Of a stretch of 64,000 bases of DNA, positions 42,601-50,102 are shown in pieces (position 1 is the first letter of the stretch; the number at the start of each line of letters is the position of its first letter). The notes beneath the pieces are model-generated. The model made no database searches. It was not told the origin of the DNA and worked only from the letters and a program-made list of their open reading frames with translations. Position numbers and translations under genes: made by a program. The DNA comes from a bacterium (GTDB lineage Bacteria; Krumholzibacteriota; Krumholzibacteriia; LZORAL124-64-63). The stretch lies in NCBI GenBank assembly GCA_016703265.1, contig JADJCK010000014.1:1-64000 (forward strand), written 5' to 3'.

Positions 42601-43932
42601 TTGAGAGAACATACCGCTCGTCTGGATATCCACTCCGGGCTGAGCCGGAGCCTGCAGGAGGTCGATGCGGGAGCTTCTCCCGACGACCCTCCGTCGCTTG
42701 CTTCCGAGCCCGAGCCCGTCGAAGCACCCGTCAACATTCCCGCCCAGCCGATCCAGCTCGAACATTTCCTCGCCAAGCGACTGCCCCGCACCGGGCCGCG
42801 CACGCGCATGTTCCGTCGCGCGCATTTCCCGGACGTGAAGGACAGCGAGTGGCACGACTGGCGGTGGCAGCTTCGCCATTCGTTCCGAACGACCGAGCAA
42901 CTTGCACGCGTGCTTGAACTTACCGACGAGGAGCGGACCGCACTGGACCGCTGCGGTTCGCTGCTGCCGGTGGCGGTCACGCCTTACTATATGAGCCTGC
43001 TGGGCGCCTTCGACGCCGACTGCGGCCTGCGGCGCACGGTGGTGCCGGTGCAGAACGAGTTCCTGCGCACCCACGGCGAGGCGGACGATCCGCTGGACGA
43101 GGACGGGCACAGCCCCGTCCCCGGCCTGGTGCATCGCTACCCCGACCGGGTGCTGTTCCTGGTCCTGGATCGCTGCGCAACCTACTGCCGGTACTGCACG
43201 CGCTCGCGTGTGGTCGGCCAGGACGAGCTGCGGCCGAGCCGCGACCGCTGGGAATCGGCGCTGGACTACATCCGCAGCCACCCGGAGATCCGGGACGTGC
43301 TGCTGTCCGGCGGCGACCCCCTGACCCTCAGTGACGAGCGCCTGGACTACCTGCTGGGCGAGCTGCGGAAGATCCCGCACGTGCAATTCGTGCGCATCGG
43401 CACGAAGGTGCCGGCGGTGCTGCCGCAGCGCATCACCCCGGCCCTGGTCAAGGTGCTGCGGAAGCATCACCCGCTGTGGCTGAGCCTGCACTACCTGCAT
43501 CCGGACGAGTGCACGCCCGAGTCGACGGCAGCCTGCCGGAGGCTGGCCGACGCCGGCATCCCCCTGGGAAGCCAGACGGTGCTGCTGAAGGGCGTCAACG
43601 ACGACGTCGGAACCATGAAGGCGCTGATGCACTCGCTGCTGATGATGCGGGTGCGACCCTACTACCTGTACCAGTGCGACCCGATCTCGGGCTCGTCGCA
43701 CTTCCGCACGACCGTGGCCAGGGGGCTGGAGATCATCCGCGGGCTGCGCGGCTTCACCACCGGCTACGCGGTGCCGACCTACGTGATCGACGCTCCCGGA
43801 GGCGGCGGCAAGATCCCGCTGCAGCCGGATTCGGTGGTCGGCTACGAGGGCGGCGACGTGCTGCTGCGCAACTACGAGGGGAACATCCACCGCTATCCGG
43901 ACGGCCATGTGGCCATGGAGGCGGTGCGGTGA
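42601..43932 (+). CDS. kamA: Lysine 2,3-aminomutase (radical SAM, PLP)
   Basis: 443 residues. Start TTG 42601 is preferred because GGAGG ends six bases before it; the open frame to the left has no ribosome site. The radical SAM cluster cysteines are C192, C196 and C199 (CATYCRYCTR). The PLP lysine is K404 in DAPGGGGK. Two Asp residues, D360 (YQCDPISG) and D397, lie 37 apart with K404 seven further on, exactly the spacing of D293, D330 and K337 in the clostridial enzyme, where the two Asp residues bind the substrate's epsilon-amino group. This argues for L-lysine to beta-lysine conversion rather than the EpmB or glutamate-mutase roles. The N-terminal 55 residues are acidic. It overlaps the next gene by GTGA. 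Confidence 0.88.
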   Translation: MREHTARLDIHSGLSRSLQEVDAGASPDDPPSLASEPEPVEAPVNIPAQPIQLEHFLAKRLPRTGPRTRMFRRAHFPDVKDSEWHDWRWQLRHSFRTTEQLARVLELTDEERTALDRCGSLLPVAVTPYYMSLLGAFDADCGLRRTVVPVQNEFLRTHGEADDPLDEDGHSPVPGLVHRYPDRVLFLVLDRCATYCRYCTRSRVVGQDELRPSRDRWESALDYIRSHPEIRDVLLSGGDPLTLSDERLDYLLGELRKIPHVQFVRIGTKVPAVLPQRITPALVKVLRKHHPLWLSLHYLHPDECTPESTAACRRLADAGIPLGSQTVLLKGVNDDVGTMKALMHSLLMMRVRPYYLYQCDPISGSSHFRTTVARGLEIIRGLRGFTTGYAVPTYVIDAPGGGGKIPLQPDSVVGYEGGDVLLRNYEGNIHRYPDGHVAMEAVR

Positions 43933-44987
43933 GAATCGGGCTGACCTACGACCTGCGCGACGACTACCTCGCGATGGGCTACGACGAGCTGGAGACGGCC
44001 GAGTTCGACCGTGTCTCGACGATCGAAGCCCTGGAGGGCGCGTTGCGCCGGCTGGGCCACCAGACCGACCGGATCGGACACGTGAAGGCGCTGGCGGCCC
44101 GACTGGCCGCCGGTGACCGCTGGGAACTGGTCTTCAACATCGCCGAAGGGATGTACGGGATCGGGCGCGAAGCCCAGGTGCCCGCGCTGCTGGACGCCTA
44201 TGCGATCCCGTACACATTCAGCGATCCGCTGGTCTTGAGCCTGACGCTGCACAAGGGCATGACCAAGCGCGTGCTGCGCGACGGCGGCCTGCCGACGCCG
44301 CAGTTCCACGAAGTGGTCGTACCCGCAGACATCGACAAGGTGGACCTGCCGTTCCCGCTGTTCTGCAAACCGCTGGCCGAGGGGACGGGCAAAGGCATCG
44401 ACGGTGCTTCGGTCGTGCGCACACCGGCGGAACTTCGTGCGACGTGCGAGCGCCTGCTGGCCACCTTCCGGCAGCCGGTGCTGGTGGAGACCTACCTGCC
44501 CGGGCGCGAGCTGACCACGGGCATCGTGGGCACCGGCGAGGCGGCGCGCGTGGTCGGCACCATCGAAGTGATCCTGGGCGACAAGGCCGAGGCCGGCGCC
44601 TACACCTACACCAACAAGGAACTGTGCGAGGAGCTGGTCGAGTACCGGCTGGTGACCGCGCAGGACCCTGTGGTGCGCGCCGCCGAGGAGATCTCGCTGG
44701 CGGCGTGGCGCCTGCTGGGCTGCCGTGACGGCGGCCGTCTGGACCTGCGTTGCGATGCGGACGGCAACCCGCAGCTGATGGAGCTGAACCCGCTGGCGGG
44801 CCTGCATCCGGAGCACTCGGACCTGCCCATCATCTGCAACATGGTCGGCCTGCCCTTTGACGAGTTGATCGGCCGCATCGTCGACTCGGCCGCCACGCGG
44901 ATCGAGCCGACCCACCCGAAGCAGAAGGCGGTCGGCCATGCGGGTGGTCATCCTGCACAACCGCGTGCCGGCGCAGGCGGCGCCTGA
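43929..44987 (+). CDS. ATP-grasp ligase 1 (D-Ala-D-Ala ligase-like)
   Basis: 352 residues from GTG 43929, overlapping the kamA stop in GTGA. The family is ATP-grasp: acyl-phosphate formation from a carboxylate followed by attack of an amine. Visible elements are FPLFCKPLAEGTGKGIDGAS (ATP-binding Lys and glycine-rich loop), VLVETYLPGRELTTGI, and metal ligands in RLDLRCDADGNPQLMELNPL, with HPEHSDLP in place of the Ddl-type ending. The N-terminal part (IGLTYDLRDDYLAMGYDELE) lacks the MurNAc-pathway features of DdlA/B. The product is probably an amide of beta-lysine or another amino acid. Its 3' end overlaps the second ligase by 50 bases. Confidence 0.82.
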   Translation: MRIGLTYDLRDDYLAMGYDELETAEFDRVSTIEALEGALRRLGHQTDRIGHVKALAARLAAGDRWELVFNIAEGMYGIGREAQVPALLDAYAIPYTFSDPLVLSLTLHKGMTKRVLRDGGLPTPQFHEVVVPADIDKVDLPFPLFCKPLAEGTGKGIDGASVVRTPAELRATCERLLATFRQPVLVETYLPGRELTTGIVGTGEAARVVGTIEVILGDKAEAGAYTYTNKELCEELVEYRLVTAQDPVVRAAEEISLAAWRLLGCRDGGRLDLRCDADGNPQLMELNPLAGLHPEHSDLPIICNMVGLPFDELIGRIVDSAATRIEPTHPKQKAVGHAGGHPAQPRAGAGGA

Positions 44988-45927
44988 CGAACTCGACGTC
45001 CTGGTCCAGGTGGAGGCGGTCGGCGAGGCGCTGATCGCACTGGGCCACACCGTCGAACCCTGGGGCTGCGACCTCGACCTCGAATCCCTCGCGTTTTCCC
45101 TCAGCGGCTCCACGCCCGACCTGGTCTTCAACCTCGTCGAGGGCCTCGACGGCCACGGCAAGCTGATCCATGTGGCGCCCGGCGTGCTCGAGGCGATGCG
45201 CGTGCCGATGGCGGGCTGCCCGGCCGAGGCCATCTTCCTGACCTCGCACAAGGTCCTGGCCAAGGGCCTGCTGCGAAGGTCCGGCCTGCCCACACCCGAC
45301 TGGCTGGGCGAAGGCCTCGCCGACGCCGCTGCCGACCCGGGCCCCGCCGACGCCGATCGCTGGATCGTGAAATCGGTGTGGGAAGACGCCTCGCTGGGCA
45401 TGGACGACTCGGCCGTCGTGTCCGGCGGGGCCGAGGCTGCCCGCACGGAGCTGCGCAAGCGGGCCGGCCGCACCGGCTCGCCGTGGTTCGCCGAGGCGTT
45501 CATCGAGGGCCGCGAGTTCAACCTGGGCCTGCTCGACGGGCCGGACGGCCCGGTGGTGCTGCCGCCGGCCGAGATCGTCTTCAGGGACTTCCCGGCCGGC
45601 AAGCCGCACATCGTCGGCTACGCCGCCAAGTGGCATGAGGACTCGTTCGAATACAGCCATACCGTTCGCAGCTTCGACCTGCCGGGCACGGACAGTGCGC
45701 TGGCGACGGAATTGACGCGTCAGGCGCTGGCCTGCTGGCGCCTGTTCCGCCTGCGGGGCTGGGCGCGCGTCGATTTCCGCATCGACGCGTCGGGCCGCCC
45801 CTTCATCCTGGAAGTGAACGCGAACCCCTGCCTGTCGCCGGACGCGGGATTCGCTGCGGGGCTCGAACGCGCGGGCATCGCCTATCCGGACGCCATCGCG
45901 CGCATCGTCGGCTCGGCCATCGGTTGA
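44938..45927 (+). CDS. ATP-grasp ligase 2 (D-Ala-D-Ala ligase-like)
   Basis: 329 residues from ATG 44938, inside the end of the preceding gene. It is a second, separate ATP-grasp enzyme: RWIVKSVWEDASLGMDDSA (ATP Lys and loop), WFAEAFIEGREFNLGLL, and RVDFRIDASGRPFILEVNAN (metal ligands). Its N-terminal subdomain has PDLVFNLVEGLDGHGKLIHV, related to the VFNxxEG block of ligase 1, so the two are distant paralogues. Two ligases in a row suggest two sequential couplings, or one reaction by a heterodimer. Substrates are unknown. The GNAT gene follows after 57 bases. Confidence 0.82.
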   Translation: MRVVILHNRVPAQAAPDELDVLVQVEAVGEALIALGHTVEPWGCDLDLESLAFSLSGSTPDLVFNLVEGLDGHGKLIHVAPGVLEAMRVPMAGCPAEAIFLTSHKVLAKGLLRRSGLPTPDWLGEGLADAAADPGPADADRWIVKSVWEDASLGMDDSAVVSGGAEAARTELRKRAGRTGSPWFAEAFIEGREFNLGLLDGPDGPVVLPPAEIVFRDFPAGKPHIVGYAAKWHEDSFEYSHTVRSFDLPGTDSALATELTRQALACWRLFRLRGWARVDFRIDASGRPFILEVNANPCLSPDAGFAAGLERAGIAYPDAIARIVGSAIG

Positions 45928-45984
45928 GCGGCGTGACTGCGGCGCCACGGGCGCCGGCAACCTGGACTTCGGGAGCTTGCCAGC

Positions 45985-46503
45985 ATGGATCACAGTGAAC
46001 GCACGCACGATCACCCGGAGCACGCCCCGTTCCGTGACCAGGTCACGCCCGGCGACGTGCAGGCGATTGCCGGCCTGGTGCGCGCCACCGGGTACTTCAA
46101 CGACGAAGAGATCGCCATCGCGGCCGAACTGGCGGCCGAGCGCCTGGAGAAGGGCCCGGCCAGCGGCTACGAGTTCCTGTTCGCGGACGAGGACGGCCGG
46201 GTGGTGGGCTACAGCTGCTACGGCCTGGTGCCGTGCTCGAGCGTGAGCTGGGACCTGTACTGGATCGCGGTGCATCCGGGCCAGCAGGGCAGCGGCCTGG
46301 GGCGGCGCCTGCTGCGCGAGACGGAGCGGCGCGTGCGCGAGGCAGGCGGGCTGGCGCTGTACGCGGAGACCAGCGGGAAGGCGCAGTACGCCTCGACCCG
46401 CGGGTTCTACGAGAAGAGCGGCTACGATACCGCCGGCGTGTTCGAGGACTTCTACGCGCCCGGTGACGCCAAGTACACCTACTGCCGCCGGCTGGACCGC
46501 TAG
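45985..46503 (+). CDS. GNAT-family N-acetyltransferase
   Basis: 172 residues. The acetyl-CoA pyrophosphate loop is HPGQQGSGLGRRLL (R/Q-x-x-G-x-G/A form), preceded by the beta strand DLYWIAVHPG and followed by ALYAETSGKAQYASTRGFYEKSGY. The last gene of the kamA cluster, it may acetylate the beta-lysine product or its conjugate. Archaeal AblB, which acetylates beta-lysine to the osmolyte N-epsilon-acetyl-beta-lysine, is longer; this protein is a bare GNAT domain and is not an obvious AblB orthologue. The N-terminal His-rich stretch (DHSERTHDHPEH) may bind metal. Confidence 0.8.
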   Translation: MDHSERTHDHPEHAPFRDQVTPGDVQAIAGLVRATGYFNDEEIAIAAELAAERLEKGPASGYEFLFADEDGRVVGYSCYGLVPCSSVSWDLYWIAVHPGQQGSGLGRRLLRETERRVREAGGLALYAETSGKAQYASTRGFYEKSGYDTAGVFEDFYAPGDAKYTYCRRLDR

Positions 46504-46518
46504 GGCGCCGGGCGGCGC

Positions 46519-47487
46519 TCAGCCCCCCATCCGGAACAGCACGAAGACATAGGCGATATAGCCCCCCAGCAGCAAACCGCCCTCCAGCCGCGAGATGCGC
46601 CCGCCGCTGTGCATCATTGGCAGCAGCGCCAGGGTCGCCAGCAGCATGACCGGCGTATCGCGCAGCGTGATGCTGGCATTGACCGCCTGCGGCGCCACCG
46701 TCGCACAGACGCCCACGATCCCGAACGAGTTGAAGATGTTCGAACCGATTACGTTGCCAACGGCGATTTCGGAATCGCCGCGCTTCATCGCCACCAGTGA
46801 AGTCACCAGTTCGGGCAGCGACGTTCCGAACGCCACCAGGGTCAGGCCGATGGTGAGTTCCGACCAGCCGATCTGGCGGGCAATGCCGATGGCGGCGTCG
46901 ACGAAGCCGCTCGAGCCCAGGATCAGCAGCCCAAGGCCCGCGACAACCAGCACGATATCCAGCAGGGTAGAGCTCTTCTTCACGCTGAGCGCGGGCACCA
47001 TCTCCTCCTCGACGAGCCGCACTTCAGCTGACGGGGCCCGCCGCGCCGAGCGGTAGGCGACCGTAAGGTAGGTCACCAGCAGGGCCAACAGCACGATGCC
47101 GACCGGCCGCGGGATGTACCCGGCGAACGGCAGCGCCAGCCACGGCACCACGGCCGCACCGACGGCGACCAGCAGGTCGCGCCGCACAGCGGCGAGCTTC
47201 ACGCGGATCGGCTTCAGCAGCGCCGTCAGGCCGAGGATGACCCCGATGTTGAAGATATTCGAGCCGACGGCGTTGCCCATGGCCACATCCGCAGATTGGC
47301 GCAGGGTGGCGGTGAGGCTGGCTCCCAGCTCGGGCGAGGAGGTGCCGAACCCGACAATGGTCAGGCCGACGAACAGCGACGAGACGCCGGCCCGCAGCGC
47401 CAGGCGCGACGAGCCGCGGACCAGGAACTCGGCGCCCAGGGTGATGGCACCCAGCGAGACGAGGATGATCAGGATAGGTTGTAGCAA
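46519..47487 (-). CDS. Ca2+/Na+ antiporter (CaCA family)
   Basis: 322 residues. The start is TTG (complement of 47485-47487), chosen because GGAGG lies six bases upstream; no ATG fits. It has ten membrane helices in two repeats. Alpha-1 has GFGTSSPELGASLTA and GNAVGSNIFNIGVILG; alpha-2 has AFGTSLPELVTSLVAMKRG and GNVIGSNIFNSFGIVG. These Ser/Glu/Asn residues bind Ca2+ and Na+ in YrbG-like exchangers. It likely exports Ca2+ in exchange for Na+ or K+. It converges with the GNAT gene and is divergent from the flavin oxidoreductase. Confidence 0.9.
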   Translation of the reverse strand: MLQPILIILVSLGAITLGAEFLVRGSSRLALRAGVSSLFVGLTIVGFGTSSPELGASLTATLRQSADVAMGNAVGSNIFNIGVILGLTALLKPIRVKLAAVRRDLLVAVGAAVVPWLALPFAGYIPRPVGIVLLALLVTYLTVAYRSARRAPSAEVRLVEEEMVPALSVKKSSTLLDIVLVVAGLGLLILGSSGFVDAAIGIARQIGWSELTIGLTLVAFGTSLPELVTSLVAMKRGDSEIAVGNVIGSNIFNSFGIVGVCATVAPQAVNASITLRDTPVMLLATLALLPMMHSGGRISRLEGGLLLGGYIAYVFVLFRMGG

Positions 47488-47622
47488 CTGCGGCCTCCGG
47501 CGCGCGCGCGCGGCGCGGTCAGGGGTCTGCGAAACGCTCGCACCATGATAAGATGCAGCATCGTTTCGCGCCCCGGTGATTTCCGGCGCAGCGCCACCCT
47601 GCGCCCCCGCGAAAGGACCTCC

Positions 47623-48690
47623 ATGGACGACCACCTGTTCACCCCCTTCACGCAGCGCGGCCTGACCCTGCGCAATCGCGTGGTCATGTCGCCCATGTGC
47701 CAGTACTCGTCGAACGACGGACTGGCCACCGACTGGCACCTGGCGCACCTCGGCAGCCGCGCCGCGGGCGGCGCCGGCGCCGTCATCGCCGAGGCGGCGG
47801 CCGTGCTGCCGGAAGGGCGCATCAGCCCCGACGACCTGGGGATCTGGGACGACCGGCACGTGGAGCCGCTGCGCCGGGTGTTCACCTTCGTGGCGGCGCA
47901 AGGCGCGGCGCCGGGCATCCAGCTGGCCCATGCGGGCCGCAAGGCCGGGACCGCGACGCCCTGGCGCGGCGGCGCCCCGCTGGCCGTCGCCGGCGGCGGC
48001 TGGACGAACCAGGCGGCGCCCAGCGCCCTGGCATTCACCGACGGTTACCCCGTACCGCAGGCGCTGGACGAGGCGGGTATTGCCGGCGTGATTGCCGCCT
48101 TCGCGGCCGCCGCCGGCCGGGCCCTGGCGGCCGGCGCGCAGGTCGTCGAGGTGCACGCCGCGCACGGCTACCTGCTGCACCAGTTCCTGTCGCCGTTGTC
48201 GAACCTTCGCAATGACCGCTGGGGCGGCTCGTTCACGAACCGCACGCGCCTGGCGCGCGAGGTGGTCGCCGCCGTGCGCGCCGTCTGGCCGGACCACCTG
48301 CCGCTATGGGTACGCATCTCGGCCACCGACTGGGTGGAAGGCGGCTGGAACGAGGACGAGTCGGTGGCCCTGTCCGGCGAGTTGAAGGAGCTGGGCGCCG
48401 ACCTGGTCGACTGCTCCTCGGGCGGCAACGTTCCGGGCGTCGCGATCCCGGTGGGCCCCGGCTACCAGGTGCGGTTCGCCGGACGAATCAGGCGCGAGGC
48501 CGGCGTGGCCACCGGCGCCGTGGGCCTCATCACCGAGCCGGCGCAGGCCGACGCGATCGTGCGTGAAGGCCAGGCCGACGTCGTGCTGCTGGGCCGGGTG
48601 CTGCTGCGGGAGCCGCACTGGCCGTTGCGCGCGGCACTGGCGCTCGGCCAGGCGGCGCCGGTGCCGCTGCAGTACCAGCGGGGGTACTAG
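47623..48690 (+). CDS. NADH:flavin oxidoreductase (old yellow enzyme, YqjM type)
   Basis: 355 residues from ATG 47623. It is an FMN-binding TIM barrel: RVVMSPMCQYSSNDG contains the conserved Cys that tunes FMN in the YqjM class, GIQLAHAGRKAG carries the substrate-binding His, and VEVHAAHGYLLHQFLSPLSN the second His region with NLRNDRWGGSFTNRTR typical of the family. VVLLGRVLLREPHWP is the phosphate-binding end. It reduces activated C=C bonds with NAD(P)H, often in detoxification. It is divergent from the antiporter and converges on the phosphatase gene. Confidence 0.9.
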   Translation: MDDHLFTPFTQRGLTLRNRVVMSPMCQYSSNDGLATDWHLAHLGSRAAGGAGAVIAEAAAVLPEGRISPDDLGIWDDRHVEPLRRVFTFVAAQGAAPGIQLAHAGRKAGTATPWRGGAPLAVAGGGWTNQAAPSALAFTDGYPVPQALDEAGIAGVIAAFAAAAGRALAAGAQVVEVHAAHGYLLHQFLSPLSNLRNDRWGGSFTNRTRLAREVVAAVRAVWPDHLPLWVRISATDWVEGGWNEDESVALSGELKELGADLVDCSSGGNVPGVAIPVGPGYQVRFAGRIRREAGVATGAVGLITEPAQADAIVREGQADVVLLGRVLLREPHWPLRAALALGQAAPVPLQYQRGY

Positions 48691-48696
48691 ACCGGA

Positions 48697-49413
48697 TCAC
48701 GGATTCCAGATGACACCCGGATACGTCGTCTGCGACCACGGGATGTGCCCGCTGTCGGCGAACGAGATCAGCTTGCACGAGCCGTCGGCTTTCACCTGGA
48801 TGATGGTCAGGCTGCAGTTGGCGATGCTCATGCCCAGCCACGCCTGCGGGTCCACACCCAGGGCGCGGCACACCAGCCAACGGATCACGTTGCCGTGGCA
48901 GACGACGATGTCGTGGGCATCGGCTGTACCGGTCGCCGGCACCAGGAGCCGCAGTGCGGCAGCATTCAGCTGCACCTCGCACTCGACGGCCTCGCCGGGC
49001 TCGAGTCCATCCATGACGTCCTGCCGGCGCGTCGACGGCGTGCACTCGCGGATGTCGTTCTGCACCAGCGGCGCCAGCTCCGGCATCTGGGCGGCGATGA
49101 TCGTGGCCGTGCCCCGGGCCCGGGTCAGCGGGCTGGTCTGCAGCGAGGTGAAGACGACCGGCATGGCGTCCAGTCGCGCCGCCACCAGCCGGGCCTGCTC
49201 GCGGCCGAGCGCGTCCAGTTCGCAGCCCACCGCTTCGTCGCAGTTCTCGTCGTGGACATATTCCCCGTGGCGGATCAGGTACAGGTTGCGGACGGGCTGG
49301 TCGGCGGTCGGCAGCACGGCCGACGCAGGCGTCGCGAGCACGGCGACAAGGAGTGCGGCAAGGGCGAACGCCACCCGGGCGCCGGCAACCTGCTGGTGAT
49401 GGTGACGGATCAT
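48697..49413 (-). CDS. Exported histidine phosphatase-superfamily protein
   Basis: 238 residues. The start (complement of 49411-49413) follows GGAGGGAA. Signal peptide ends near ASA-VL. The catalytic His lies in LYLIRHGEYVHDENC, the second-site motif SPLTRARGTATII supplies the second Arg, and VVCHGNVIRWLVCRALG gives the late His, as in PGAM-like phosphatases. It is exported, so it likely dephosphorylates a periplasmic or surface phosphomonoester. Its start overlaps the stop of the upstream DOMON-like gene (ATGA), so the two form an operon. Confidence 0.85.
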   Translation of the reverse strand: MIRHHHQQVAGARVAFALAALLVAVLATPASAVLPTADQPVRNLYLIRHGEYVHDENCDEAVGCELDALGREQARLVAARLDAMPVVFTSLQTSPLTRARGTATIIAAQMPELAPLVQNDIRECTPSTRRQDVMDGLEPGEAVECEVQLNAAALRLLVPATGTADAHDIVVCHGNVIRWLVCRALGVDPQAWLGMSIANCSLTIIQVKADGSCKLISFADSGHIPWSQTTYPGVIWNP

Positions 49414-49979
49414 GGCTCGTTCCCTCCGGTTGATGAGGCGGGCGCCAGCCGCAGCAGGAAGCCGCGGCGATCGTGGAAATCGGGCCGCGCGGCCGGATGG
49501 ACCAGCGCCCACCAGGACAGCGTGCCGTCGGTCGCCTCCAGCACCGCGCTGAGTCCCAGTTCGAGCGGATCGGCAGCCAGCCCCAGCGGCGCCAGCGGCA
49601 GGTCGGCCTCCAGGACCAGTTCGCTGCCGGCCCGGGTCACGCGCGGCGCCGCGGCGGCGATCGCCGGCTCAGGGCGCCCACCCTCGCGGTAGCCGTCGAA
49701 GCGGTACAGGTTCCAGTGGCCCGACGGCGACAGGTTCCATTCGAGGTAGCCGGGCCGGCCCACGGCCCCCACGAACAGTTCGGCGCAGGTATGTTGCCAC
49801 AGGCCGTCGCGACGCCCGGGCTGTTCGCCGTCCGTCGCGGGAACCAGCAGCCTGGGGCCGGTCATGGCCACGCGCAAGGCCAGGCTACCGGCGTTGCGTT
49901 CGAGCCTGGCCATGACGCGGAACGGCGGCCTGCCGGCCGCCGCGGCGAAGGGTTCCAGGTGCCGCTCCAGCGTCTCCAT
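49410..49979 (-). CDS. DOMON-like carbohydrate- or heme-binding domain protein
   Basis: 189 residues with no signal peptide. The strand order matches DOMON/CBM9-like domains: FRVMARLERNAGSLALRVAM, then RRDGLWQHTCAELFVGAVG, YLEWNLSPSGHWNLYRFDGY and LEADLPLAPLGLAADPLELG. The block DGLWQHTCAELF...YLEWNLSPSGxWxxYxFxxYR is recurrent in bacterial DOMON-like proteins. The ligand is unknown. Its stop overlaps the histidine phosphatase start, so the two are cotranscribed. It is divergent from the S46 peptidase gene, about 120 bases away. Confidence 0.78.
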   Translation of the reverse strand: METLERHLEPFAAAAGRPPFRVMARLERNAGSLALRVAMTGPRLLVPATDGEQPGRRDGLWQHTCAELFVGAVGRPGYLEWNLSPSGHWNLYRFDGYREGGRPEPAIAAAAPRVTRAGSELVLEADLPLAPLGLAADPLELGLSAVLEATDGTLSWWALVHPAARPDFHDRRGFLLRLAPASSTGGNEP

Positions 49980-50102
49980 GGTCGCCAGACTACCGCCCGG
50001 ACCCGCCAGGGGCTATCGTTTTCCCGTCGCGATCGGGCCGGGCGAACCTCCGCCCGCACTGTCACGGTACGCGCCCCACGCCCTGGAACGGAGACGGAAC
50101 TC

